Assembly (NCBI GenBank): GCA_036172665.1 | Contig: JAYKNF010000015.1 | Coordinates: 3,286,001-3,350,000, forward strand | Length of the DNA stretch: 64,000 bases | Reading direction: 5' to 3' | Origin: Prosopocoilus inquinatus | Taxonomy: Eukaryota; Arthropoda; Insecta; Coleoptera; Lucanidae | Shown here: positions 21,645-31,250 of the stretch, one piece after another | Layout: every line of letters starts with the position of its first letter | Position numbering within the stretch: position 1 is the stretch's first letter | Program-made: the position numbers and the translations under genes | The notes under the pieces: model-generated | The model's input: the letters and a program-made list of their open reading frames with translations, nothing else | What the model was told of the DNA's origin: nothing | The model's database searches: none

Positions 21645-22290
21645 AGGGACAGTACAAAGGGCGCAAGTTTCCGAAGTGAACTTCGAAACCTTCATGTCTC
21701 ATCACGCCGAAGGAAGCAAGGCACGGTTTGGAGTGACCACGGAGAAGCAACAAGATCTCTTTAAAGTGCCACTGGAGTACAGTCTGGCCCACTGCGTAGC
21801 AGAAGACCTGAAAATGTCCAAAGTAATCGCTCAGGTGTTTAGGAAGAAATTTGGCCAAATCGATGAGCTACGAAGACAGCATCCCATGGTAGGCAAGAGC
21901 TTGCAGATCATTGATTCGACGGCAGATCGGAGGCGCCACGTGCATTATTTAGTCACTAAGAAGACATCAAGCGGTAAACCTGACTATCAAAGTATGTGGA
22001 GAGCCCTATATAGCCTGAGGAGACAGCTAATAGAGAACCATCAGATGAAGTTAGCCATCCCCAAATTGGGCTGCGGATTGGACGGACTAGACTGGAGAGT
22101 AATTCGAAGCATGCTGGAAGTCCTCTTCCACAGAACGGGAATTGAAGTCCTAGTCTGCAGCCACCACCCACAGGCAACAGTCAGCAACAGCAAAACCGTA
22201 GACTGCTACTTCTTCCAGTCGGGAAGTTGCAAGAATGGGCCAGCATGTAGATTCCGACACCCTCCTTCAAGACTATCACCAGGAACGTGA
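21415..22290 (+). CDS. Pol C-terminus: GPY/F module, TARG1/OARD1-like macrodomain, CCCH zinc finger
   Basis: Open to the TGA at 22288-22290. The first ~20 codons are out of frame with integrase and probably not translated as such. Residues 36-51 are the integrase GPY/F module. Residues about 113-250 (21751-22164) match the TARG1/OARD1 class of macrodomain, which removes ADP-ribose from acidic residues: EYSLAHCVAEDLKMSK, then FRKKFG, YLVTKKTSSGKP and PKLGCGLDGLDW. K182 and D223 fall where TARG1 has its catalytic Lys84 and Asp125. A glycine of the phosphate-binding loop appears replaced by valine (MSKVIA), which may weaken this copy. Residues 264-282 (22204-22260) are a CCCH finger with spacing CX7CX5CX3H (CYFFQSGSCKNGPACRFRH), usually RNA-binding. 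The stop precedes the polypurine tract, so the module lies inside the element. Confidence 0.87.
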   Translation: MTSTLNTGDTNLEHCSGFITPKRRRGLSPKLQTSWKGPYKVMKRINDVVYHIKKIPHGKPKVIHFNRIAPYHGEADEGTVQRAQVSEVNFETFMSHHAEGSKARFGVTTEKQQDLFKVPLEYSLAHCVAEDLKMSKVIAQVFRKKFGQIDELRRQHPMVGKSLQIIDSTADRRRHVHYLVTKKTSSGKPDYQSMWRALYSLRRQLIENHQMKLAIPKLGCGLDGLDWRVIRSMLEVLFHRTGIEVLVCSHHPQATVSNSKTVDCYFFQSGSCKNGPACRFRHPPSRLSPGT

Positions 22291-22316
22291 GAGACGAGAC
22301 GAGACGAAACGTTTTT

Positions 22317-22329
22317 AAGAAGGGGGCAG
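22317..22329 (+). other. polypurine tract
   Basis: The purine run AAGAAGGGGG lies immediately before the 3' LTR, separated by CAG, where plus-strand synthesis would be primed. Confidence 0.65.
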
Positions 22330-22679
22330 TGTGGCGCGCCACCCGGCTTAGCTCAAGGCGTCAAGAAGTCGGTTCGTTATGCGTCATTGGCTGCCACGCC
22401 ACCGGGGTCTACATCGAACAGACTAGACTTTTCCGGCGATGGAACAAACTCGAATCTTCCAGCGTAGAGGATTCGAGACGGCCGCAAAGGATATAAAATG
22501 GGCCAAAGTTGACTCACCAGGCAGTTGAATTCTAACAGCGATCGTCGAAGTTAGACTTTTAGTGTGTAAATAAATTGTTACAAATAAATTAGTTTTTAAG
22601 CTTTATTAAATTACGGTTAAGTTTTTATCGAGTGTTTTATTCGTTTAAATAAATAAATTTAAACCCTAGAAACGTAACA
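22330..22679 (+). repeat. 3' LTR of Ty3 copy 2
   Basis: 350 bp from TGTGGCGCGCC to AAACGTAACA, six differences from the 5' LTR. Confidence 0.93.
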
Positions 22680-22792
22680 GTATAAATTTTAAACGTATAT
22701 GATAAAGGTTGAATAAATATTTAATAATTAATTTTAATAACAAATAGAAGGTTTTTTTAATCTCAAACCGGACAGAAAAATGAAGGGAAACA

Positions 22793-22834
22793 CACTCAAC
22801 GTTTCGCTATAGATTTATAGCTTCGTCAGGAGTG
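22793..22834 (-). ncRNA. PLE hammerhead ribozyme (inverted tail copy)
   Basis: Minus-strand copy of the fold described for 23206-23247, sequence-identical through core and stems. Confidence 0.72.
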
Positions 22835-23026
22835 AAAAAAAAGTAAATAAACAAGTTGTCAAGAGAAACAAGTCGTCAAGAGAAACGAAAAGGTAACATG
22901 ATTTTTAAACTAAACTACGAGTTGTTCGGAATAAAAGTAACGAGAACTAATTAAAACTACTTTTTTTTTTTTTTTTTAGTATATATATAATTAATTAATT
23001 GACAGATCTATATCTTGTTTAAAGAG

Positions 23027-23082
<56 letters not shown>

Positions 23083-23205
23083 GTTTTAATTAGTTCTCGT
23101 TACTTTTATTCCGAACAACTCGTAGTTTAGTTTAAAAATCATGTTACCTTTTCGTTTCTCTTGACGACTTGTTTCTCTTGACAACTTGTTTATTTACTTT
23201 TTTTT

Positions 23206-23247
23206 CACTCCTGACGAAGCTATAAATCTATAGCGAAACGTTGAGTG
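23206..23247 (+). ncRNA. PLE hammerhead ribozyme (upstream terminal repeat)
   Basis: Core CTGACGA is followed by helix II GCTATA/TATAGC with loop AATC, then GAAA and CGTT. Helix I pairs CACTC before the core with GAGTG right after GTT, so cleavage is expected after GTT, an accepted NUH triplet. Helix III can only be the self-complementary ACGT, too short to close alone, which suggests action as a dimer. PLEs of several animals are known to carry minimal hammerheads of this kind. Confidence 0.75.
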
Positions 23248-23331
23248 TGTTTCCCTTCATTTTTCTGTCCGGTTTGAGATTAAAAAAACCTTCTACTTAC
23301 TATTTTCATCGGACAAGAACAAACTTCAATT

Positions 23332-25801
23332 ATGGATATCAGAAACATAGGGTTTTACGGTTTTGTCGAGTTTCACTACGGGCACCAAAATAAGGTACTG
23401 TGCAAAATTTATTCTAATACTTTAATTAAAATTACTAGAATGAAAAATCGTAAGCTCTTTTTACTTAAATGTAGGAAAGAGGGAGTTTTCCCTCGTCATA
23501 TAATTGAACCTTTAAAAAGAGCGTACGATATGTCATGTCACAAAATTGACAGATACGTATCAGATTTTGCTAATAAAATTCTTTCATATGAAATAGAGGT
23601 AACTTTCAAAGTTCTTGCCAAATTAACTTGGAAATTAGATTATACCTTAGGTCAGTTAAGTAATTTTCTTGATAATATCACATTGACTAATTTTCTAAAT
23701 TTTGAAAATCAAAAAAATGAAAAGTATTTTAATAAAATTCGATTAACACAGATTAAAAAGTTAGATAATCTTATTTCTATTAGAGATAAAAATTTTTACA
23801 TTAAATTTGATCAAAATATAATAAATAAGTGGCTTGTAAATTATACAAACACTGAGATTCCGTCAAATTTAAAATACATATTCGCTTTAGGCAAAAAATT
23901 TTCATTACCTTATTTTCATAAACAACAAGTAGATTTCTTAAAAGTATTAAGTAGCTTAGAGTTTGGTATTAAATCTTTAGATTCACCTTCAAAAATACAA
24001 ATAAGAAATAAATTTTGTTCTAATTTTTTAAATTATATTAGAAATATTGATAAAACTTTTGAAAAATCAAAGTATAAGATTCTTATTAGAGATGTTTTGT
24101 CTTGTAAAAAATTTCTTAAAGATAATCCTAATATTATTGTTACTACAGCTGATAAAAGCAATGTAACTGTTTTAATTGATAAAACTGATTATTTTTCAAA
24201 AGTTCAAACTATGCTGTCTGATAATAATACATATGTAGAATTAGCTAACGATCCCACCGAATCTTATCAACGTAAAACTTTCAGTATTATTAATAAGATA
24301 GAGAAATCCGTTGAAATTAGTAATATTGTTGCTAAATCTCTTAAAGTACAACATCCCATATTTCCTAAATTATACTGCATTCCAAAAATTCATAAACCTA
24401 ATACACCTCTTCGTCCTATAGTTTCCACTATTGGTTCTTCTCCATATTTCTTATCTAAATTTATTTCAAAAATCATTACTCAGGTTACTAGTAAATCAGA
24501 ATATTTTATAAAAAATTCTTTTGAACTCGTAGAAAAATTAAAACAAATAACTGTACCAAATAATTGCATTATAATTTCTTTAGATGTTATTTCTTTATTT
24601 ACTAACATTCCTAAAGATTTAGCTTTAAAAAGTATAAATGATAGGTGGTTAGAGATTAAAGATTTTACTGATATTTCCAAAGGTAACTTTTTAGAAATAG
24701 TTGATTTATGTTTTGAAACATCTTATTTTGCTTTCAATGATAAATTTTATAAACAGATTTTTGGTACAGCAATGGGTTCTCCTTTATCTCCGGCTTTAGC
24801 TGAAATTGTTATGCAAGAACTAGAAAAATCTGTTATTAACTCTTTATCATTCGATTTAACGTTATATTTTCGTTATGTTGATGACATTTTATTGATTTTG
24901 CCTTCTGATAAGGTAGATTTTGTTTTAAATAAATTTAATTCTTTTCATAATAGATTACAATTTACAGTAGAAAAAGAAAATAATAATTCATTGAGTTTTC
25001 TTGATGTAAATATTATCAGACAGAATGATAAATTAATTACTAATTGGTTTCATAAACCTACCTGGTCAGGTAGGTACATAAATTTTCACTCGTACACACC
25101 TAAAAATTATAAAATTGCAACTATTATTTCATTAACTGATCGAGCTATTTTACTTTCTGATAAAGTTTTCATTTATGATAACTTAAATTTAATAAAGAAA
25201 ACTCTTATTCAAAATTCTTATCCAATAAATCTTATTGAATCAGTAATTAAAAATCGTATTAAATACTTACAAAATTCAAATGTCTCTAAAAACATTAGAC
25301 AAACTTCGAATCATAAATACATATCCTTGCCTTATATTGAACCATTACACAATACATTTAAACACATTTTCAAAAAACATAATTTAATTTTAGCCAGTAA
25401 ATCTGTGAATAATTTAAATTTAATTTTTTCGAATTTAAAAACCAAAATACCGAAATTAAAACAACCTAACGTGGTTTATGAAATCAAATGTTCAAATTGT
25501 AATTCTGTTTATATAGGTGAAACGAGCCAAAATTTAAAAAAAACGTTTAGACCAACATAAATATCATATTCAAAAAAATAATCAAAATCATTCAATGCTT
25601 GTAGAGCATTCATTAGTAAATAATCATAATTTTGATTTTGATAATACTGATATTTTGTACAGTGAATCTAATATTTTTAAAAGACGTTTCATAGAAATGT
25701 GTAAAATTAAAATGTCTGGAAATTCTATTAATAAACGTACGGACTTTGAAAATTTAAATGACATATTTTGTAGTTTTCTGGACTCTTTAAACAAGGTATA
25801 G
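23332..25801 (+). pseudogene. PLE reverse transcriptase with C-terminal GIY-YIG endonuclease, one frameshift
   Basis: This protein copies PLE RNA at a nick made by its own endonuclease. The first 742 codons hold RT motifs: KIHKPNTPLRPIVS (~352-365), SLDVISLFTNIP (416-427), GTAMGSPLSP (478-487), FRYVDDILLI (513-522, catalytic DD) and LSFLDVNI. The GIY-YIG domain begins near residue 712 (VVYEIKC, YIGETSQ). An eighth A in the run at about 25534-25541, where seven keep the frame, shifts it; the remainder of the nuclease continues in another frame to a TAG at 25799-25801. ATG 23332 follows directly on the terminal repeat. The rest is open, so the copy is nearly intact. Confidence 0.9.
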
Positions 25802-25982
25802 ATCTGTCTATTAATTAATTATATATATATATTAAAAAAAAAAAAAAAAAAAAAAGTAATTTTAATTAGTTCTCGTTACTTTTATTCCGAACAACTCGTA
25901 GTTTAGTTTAAAAATCATGTTACCTTTTCGTTTCTCTTGACGACTTGTTTCTCTTGACAACTTGTTTATTTACTTTTTTTTT

Positions 25983-26024
25983 CACTCCTGACGAAGCTAT
26001 AAATCTATAGCGAAACGTTGAGTG
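25983..26024 (+). ncRNA. PLE hammerhead ribozyme (downstream terminal repeat)
   Basis: Identical in core and stems to the upstream copy at 23206-23247, so RNA spanning both repeats could be trimmed to unit length between the two sites. Confidence 0.75.
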
Positions 26025-26117
26025 TGTTTCCCTTCATTTTTCTGTCCGGTTTGAGATTAAAAAAACCTTCTACTTACTATTTTCATCGGACAAGAACAAA
26101 CTTCAATTTTAATAACA

Positions 26118-27050
26118 GTTAATAGATGAGAAATTTTAGTATTATCACAGATAAAAGAGTTTATCCTTTATCTGTGGTATTATGTTCCCTATTCGACTTT
26201 CGAATACCTGAGAATACTCAACAACGCGCGTCTGTTAAACCGGGCAATCGCACGATTCAGATCTGCGCTACACCGGGGGTGTTACGATGCGTAATCGACA
26301 TCTGGGAGACTAGACGGGCTATTTTCCTCGATGATGTAGAGATAACACAGGAATAAACAATAAATAAAATAGGTCGGCGATGTAACATTTTGAATACCAA
26401 GTTCACCCAAATAGTGAAACAGAACTGCGTCAAATAATTTTTGTTTCTGCACAACTAATTGAATAAAATATAAATAGTTGATGAATACGAGGATTCAGAT
26501 CTTATCAACTGTAACCTAAAATAAATTTATTTTAACAACTAACGTTACTGCCAACTAAAATATCAGATTTTCATAGATAGTCCGAATTTAAAACAATCGT
26601 GAACGATTTATATGTAATACGTTATATCAATCGGTAAACCGCCTATTAATAAAGAAATAGAGTATAGTTTTAGCAAATCAGCGCGTATGCGACTGTCAAC
26701 AAAAAAAAGGACATTTAATATCACCTACATCTCGGTTTCAAATTTGTAAGTGCATCTGCATTATGCAGCGTTGCCTATTCGCGATATTTTTAAACATTCG
26801 CCAAGCATCTCAAAAAAAAAAGAAAATTAAAAGCTTATTTTTGCTCCTGTTAATATTAACATGCTGGTGATAATAGTGCGGCCATTTTGAATCATATTAT
26901 ACTACGCTCACCAAAAGAATCTGGAACACGTAATATGTTCTGTTGTAAATACGAGGAGTTAATTATTGTTGCTATCATGTATTCGTCCGTTTGTTTATTT
27001 TCGTGTTTTTAAGTTACTGTAGAAACAAGTTTAAAATTGCATTCAAACTA
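26118..27050. other. no gene recognised
   Basis: AT-rich DNA. The longest open stretch (26126-26356) resembles nothing known. A 10-bp inverted pair CACAGATAAA / TTTATCTGTG sits at about 26147-26176. Confidence 0.3.
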
Positions 27051-27174
27051 ATAGCGTTTACCACTAGCTGCACTAGTGCGCACTGAGTGTATTTCCATCA
27101 CGGTTCAGCTTTATGTAATAAAACGAGATTGAGATACACTCAGTGCACACCGATGCAGCCAGCGGAAACGCTAT
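27051..27174. repeat. palindromic MITE, ~50-bp imperfect arms
   Basis: The left arm TAGCGTTTACC...GCACTGAGTGTAT is the near-inverse of the right arm ATACACTCAGTGCAC...GGAAACGCTA. Total about 123 bp, no coding capacity. No certain target duplication. Confidence 0.6.
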
Positions 27175-27711
27175 AATAAAATAACTCAAATCTGTATGCA
27201 CAACAATTGTCCCAAAGTTTTTTTTAGCGGACATGGTATACAGTTAGATATTACATGGCATTACATAATATGGAATCTTGCATAGCAGATTTCAAATACA
27301 GATCTATTTCAGAATTGTTGTCACCAGATTATCAGAAAGAATTTTCAACTGTCCAGATCGATCAGGATAGTTATTTTAATTTTTTTTAAAGCCAGTATAG
27401 GCAGCATAGGTTATAAATAAAAATATTTTAACTTCGGCTTCATGTTACGCCAAAAATTGTCATCTTTTTAATCTGAAAAAGAAAACGTATTACAGGTGTG
27501 TTATAAATGTAAATTGCTTGTTATTTTTTCTAAAATGGTCTATAATTTCTATTTTATATACTAGTGTTCAAAACCAAATCGGTTTTATTTATTTTTATAT
27601 AGCTTTCGTGTGAAAAAATAATGTATTATGATGAATTCAGAACTTTCTGTTTATGTAAATAACATTACCTGTTCACATATGATTCCCAAAAGGTGTCCAT
27701 ACAACGAAGTA

Positions 27712-29160
27712 TCAGAGTCTTTTATTCGTTAGAGCCAACTGCCCTTGAATCTGATAATAGTAGTTATGTGTTTTTTTTTTCAGTTTCACAGTATTGCCAT
27801 CCAAAAAGATATAGGGCATAACTTTCATCTTTGCTGCTTCCTGAGGAGTTATTTTTAACTTCGCTAACTTATAGGGACACTTGATCTCAATTATAGCATC
27901 CTCACCAAATAGTCCATCAGGACTAGCTCCAAGATACGGCATTTCTTTAGATATAAATAATCTGCCGTTATCAACAATTTGTAACTATACTTTCCGAAAA
28001 ATTAATTAATTTTTACGCCAATTTTTTGGCATCATTTGTTTGACGTCTTTTACAGACAATACCAAATTTCCATGTTGTTAGTCTTCGCTCTTTATGCCAT
28101 TTCACTTTGGTATTTTGGCCAACAGTGTTTCTCTCTAACGATTCTAACTCCACCTGGGTCCTGCTCAAGTAGTCCATTAAAGATGATTTCTTTTCTTCTA
28201 AGTTTTCAAGAAGAATCACCTCTTCTACTAGTCCGTACTCACCCTCAGCTTCGGCTGCCTGTTTTCTTTTCTGCCTTGCCCAGGAAATAGTCGTGCTCTG
28301 TGTTTTCAGTAAAAACGTCTCTTACGCAACTTTGACGTATACAGTGTGCCCGGATTTCGTAGGAACAACATTTTTTTACATCAAGCAATAATATCAGAAA
28401 TAAATTCTCTCTTAAAAGGGCCAATAAAATTAAGGAGTACCAATTTAAAATTTTAAGGTTAGGTTAGATTACTGAAAATTTGTAAAAATGAGATTAGTTT
28501 TATTAAGTGCCCTTAAAAGTACTTAAATTATCATGCAAACTAGTTCAAACTGCATCTCAATATCTTAAGTAACAAAAAAGTTACGGCAAATAAAATAAAT
28601 TAGGAGATTTTGGTTTTTGTAAAATTTTAACCAAGTTGGCCATGACAAGTAATATTTGAAAATGGATTGTTAATGAGCTCTCGAACCTGCATCTTTTTTA
28701 ATCATCTCTCTATCTCTTCAAAAACAGAAGTTACCCATGCTGTCCCTAGTATCCGGGCACACTGTATACTTTGGTATATTTGCTTGGACTTTTCTCGACC
28801 ATTCTCTTTAAATGCGGTTGTGATATTGCTCACTGAAATTATAAGAAACGCTCGCAGCGTAGCATCTCACTTCGTAGCTATTTTTCAAAGAGAAGTTAAC
28901 TCTTTTTCCACCAACAAATTTTGAAACAATTGAATTGTCATATATAAAAGTAAACCGTGTGCATTATGCGTCAAATGATTACAGCAAGCAATAATATCAT
29001 GAAATAATCCACATTCTACTAAGTCCGGAACTGAATTAATTTCATTATCTTTGAACCCTGTGCAAAAATAGACGTCATAATCAGAATGATCGCCGAATAC
29101 GTGCTTAGGGCAATTAATAATGTCCTTTTTTAACGCATTAACTTGCTCTGTGAGCGTCAA
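27712..29160 (-). pseudogene. Mutator-like transposase / YqaJ-nuclease fusion gene, broken
   Basis: The N-proximal part (29160-28885) has HVFGDHSDYDVYFC, EINSVPDLVECGL and HDIIACCNHL, then in a shifted frame KFVGGKRVNFSLKNSY. These match the Mutator-like domain found beside YqaJ nucleases in insect mobile-element proteins. A Tc1/mariner MITE interrupts the frame; beyond it the basic linker continues, then WHKERRLTTWKFGIVCKRRQ (28219-28013), the start of the YqaJ fold. The nuclease core is at 27942-27712: LGASPDGL (metal-binding D), IIEIKCPYK (E and K) and YYYQIQGQLAL (Q). At least one frameshift, several stops and a deletion near 27980 inactivate it. The THAP exons upstream on the same strand may be its N-terminus. 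Confidence 0.7.
28342..28764. mobile_element. Tc1/mariner-type MITE (423 bp)
   Basis: The ends CAGTGTGCCCGGAT and the inverse ATCCGGGCACACTG are each flanked by TA. Interior without coding capacity. It interrupts the coding region described at 27712-29160, whose frame resumes on the far side. Confidence 0.85.
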
Positions 29161-29252
29161 TGTAAAGCATTAACAATCTGTATATTTAAATGAGTACATA
29201 ATATTTTCAGATGCTTACGATCGAGTTTAGAATCCCAGCATTATTTTCACTT

Positions 29253-29299
29253 CACTCCTGATAAAGCTGACAAACATGCAGCGAAACGTTAAGTAGCTA
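29253..29299 (+). repeat. degenerate PLE hammerhead remnant
   Basis: CACTCCTGATAAAGC...GCGAAACGTTAAGTA follows the PLE hammerhead layout, but the core has CTGATAA instead of CTGANGA and helix I has mismatches. Probably inactive relic of another PLE subfamily. Confidence 0.5.
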
Positions 29300-30126
29300 A
29301 AGATAGGTTTGTGACTGCTATTATTTTTAAAAAAGAATTTAAAAAAATGTAGAAAAACAACAAATAACATTCATACCTTCATTATTTCTAATTTCTTCCG
29401 GTGTGGTCTCATTTATAGTGTTTTCTGCAAAAAAATTATTACTTTTCAAAATTACAATCAAAAATTTACAAAAATTTATTGAAGAAAATTATGAAATTAA
29501 GTATTAGACTAGGTATAAACACTTACTTAAAGGCTTTCGAATACTGCAAATAATAGTTTCTTCGTGACTTATTTGTGGTATGCCACTTGATAAAAATAAT
29601 GTTGGAATTGCATCCTTTCGAAGACCTCTACGAGTCCCTGGCACAATGTATTCTTGAGAAAACTGTCTGTCACAAACAAAGGAGCGAATGCAGAATACAG
29701 GGAAATTCATTTTTACATTTTTTTAGTTTTTTGGTATTTTTGAGCAAAACCGTGGGTTCCTGGGGTTAAAAGACGGTGCGGAATCATGATATTATAGAAA
29801 AGAACGCTAAATAATGATTAAAAATTAAGAGAAAGTGACATCTTAAATTCCTACCTTGTAAATATTATTTTCCAGTAAATTTTGTGTACAACGTTTTCTC
29901 AGTATTTATTGAAAACACAGTCAGAGTTTAAGAAAGACCATGAAGTAGATACAAGAAAAGATTAAAACATAAAAAGATTCGCATTAACACTTTTTCCTCT
30001 TCACTTCAGATATTTTAAATTGACTTTGTTGACACGGTTGCTATGGTGAATTTGTACGTATGACTTACTATGTACAGTACAGTTCATTTTTTCTTTATAT
30101 GCCGATCAATGGATTAACAAGATTTA

Positions 30127-30262
30127 TGCCCCTTTGCACCACTTTCACTTAAAACTTTAAGTCCCACTGAAATGGGTAAGTGACACTTTTTCCATAATAG
30201 AAAGTGTCACTTAACCACTTAAGTAGGACTTAAATTTTAAGTGAAAGTGGTGCAAACGGGCA
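30127..30262. repeat. PIF/Harbinger-type MITE (136 bp)
   Basis: Near-palindromic, with ends TGCCCCTTTGCACCACTTTC and the inverse GTGGTGCAAACGGGCA, flanked by TTA (30124-30126 and 30263-30265). Closest relative at 47345-47481. Confidence 0.8.
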
Positions 30263-30368
30263 TTACTGCTGTACAATCATTTCCCTTTAACTTTCAAGAA
30301 ACAATCTTATCGTTTTTCAAACAAATTTCATTAAGCACGTGGCATTTTTCTTACGTAGAACATGATTG

Positions 30369-30494
30369 TGTTAAGTGAACGGTCAAATTGCACAAAATCG
30401 TCAAGTCAATGGTCCGACTAAACCCTCTGACCAATCACCAATTGAGAAAAATGATCACGTGGTTTGGTCTGACCACTTCGACCACTCACTTACA
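30369..30494. repeat. MITE of the GCGGTAAGTGAAC family, decayed ends
   Basis: Inverse orientation to the 4.8-kb copy: TTAAGTGAACGGTCAAATTG at the left, then AATCACCAATTGAGAAAAAT, with a degraded right end (CCACTCACTTA). Confidence 0.6.
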
Positions 30495-31129
30495 AACCAT
30501 TAGGTGCCAGATTGATGTCAGACAATCTTGATTTGTTTAGGTTAGATGAATTTTTAAGTTATATTAGTCAAGATATTAATATTAATTATGTGCATTCATA
30601 AACGAGAGATCATATTATGGGCACTAGGGTAAACTTTATAACCTATAAATTTAACAGTTTATTTTTTTATAGTTTTTGCTCATGAGAATAGCATAAAGAA
30701 TATGAAACAATCAACCCTTTAGAAAACGAGCTAAAAATATAAGTTTTATTCATAAAAACACTTGTTTCATATCCTTCAATAATTGTAACCTTTTTAGTTA
30801 ATACAGCAATTTTGCCTATAGATTTTGCCATTGATCTGAAACTGGTAAACTCTGAAGAAATGTTACAGGTAAAGGTTTTTTTAAGACATGATCTGGAATT
30901 AAGATAGAACTCAGTTGTAAACCTAAAATTATACTGTTATCCGTGTTACATGATTTCTGAAAGTTTTGATCCTCGAGCATATTTGCATTATTTGAGGGCA
31001 ACTTTTGACAGATCGAAAATAAGTCGAATAAATAAATAACTTCGCCATGGCAACGTGATACGAAAAATAAGAAAGTGTGTTGAAGTTTAATCATCTGTTG
31101 TTTCTTTTTAATTAAAAAAAGAGTAAGTA

Positions 31130-31250
31130 AAAATCTTAAACCGGACAGAATTGTAAACGAATAGTGAAATGTTGAGTACTTTTCCATTTATAACTCTGTC
31201 CGATTTAAGATTAAAAACTTTTTACTTACAATTTTCATCGGACAAGTCAA
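31130..31250 (+). repeat. PLE terminal-repeat relic
   Basis: It keeps AAACCGGACAGA, GTTGAGTACTTTTCC and CTCTGTCCGATTTAAGATTA, then TTTACTTACAATTTTCATCG as in the 3' part of the PLE terminal repeat. The CTGACGA core is absent, so no ribozyme. Confidence 0.55.

Larger units (their letters stand above)
16215..22679 (+). mobile_element. Ty3-type LTR retrotransposon copy 2 (full length, with macrodomain and CCCH finger)
   Basis: A 6465-bp element bounded by two 350-bp LTRs that differ at 6 positions. Order: LTR, primer-binding site, gag with SAP and coiled coil, protease, RT, RNase H, integrase with GPY/F module, macrodomain, CCCH finger, polypurine tract, LTR. It belongs to the family of copy 1 and is related in layout to the element starting at about 62.5 kb. 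Several frameshifts, stops and a ~170-bp deletion make it defective. No convincing target duplication is visible (ATAG before, GTAT after), so the insertion may have been rearranged. It abuts the P-element relic on the left. Confidence 0.95.
22743..26108 (+). mobile_element. Penelope-like element (PLE) with inverted upstream tail and hammerhead-bearing terminal repeats
   Basis: Order: an inverted copy of the element's 3' tail (22743-23024, reaching back to the last codons of the ORF), a direct terminal repeat (about 23027-23330) starting with a ~40-base A run, the RT/GIY-YIG ORF (23332-25801), and a second direct terminal repeat (about 25800-26108). Such complex direct-plus-inverted repeats are typical of PLEs. 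The 13-bp AATTTTAATAACA stands on both sides (22730-22742 and 26105-26117), a probable target duplication slightly overlapping the element's end. Each terminal repeat has a hammerhead fold. The A runs at 23.0 and 25.8 kb are internal to the repeats, not 3' poly(A) tails. Confidence 0.92.

Noticed and set aside
16211..22683. Target-site duplication for Ty3 copy 2
   Set aside because: ATAG precedes and GTAT follows; no shifted boundary gives a convincing direct repeat.
23035..23078. Poly(A) tail of a LINE or processed pseudogene
   Set aside because: The A run sits at the start of the PLE terminal repeat and recurs at 25.83 kb in the downstream repeat.
29253..29299. Functional PLE hammerhead
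   Set aside because: The core reads CTGATAA instead of CTGANGA and helix I is mismatched; recorded only as a relic.
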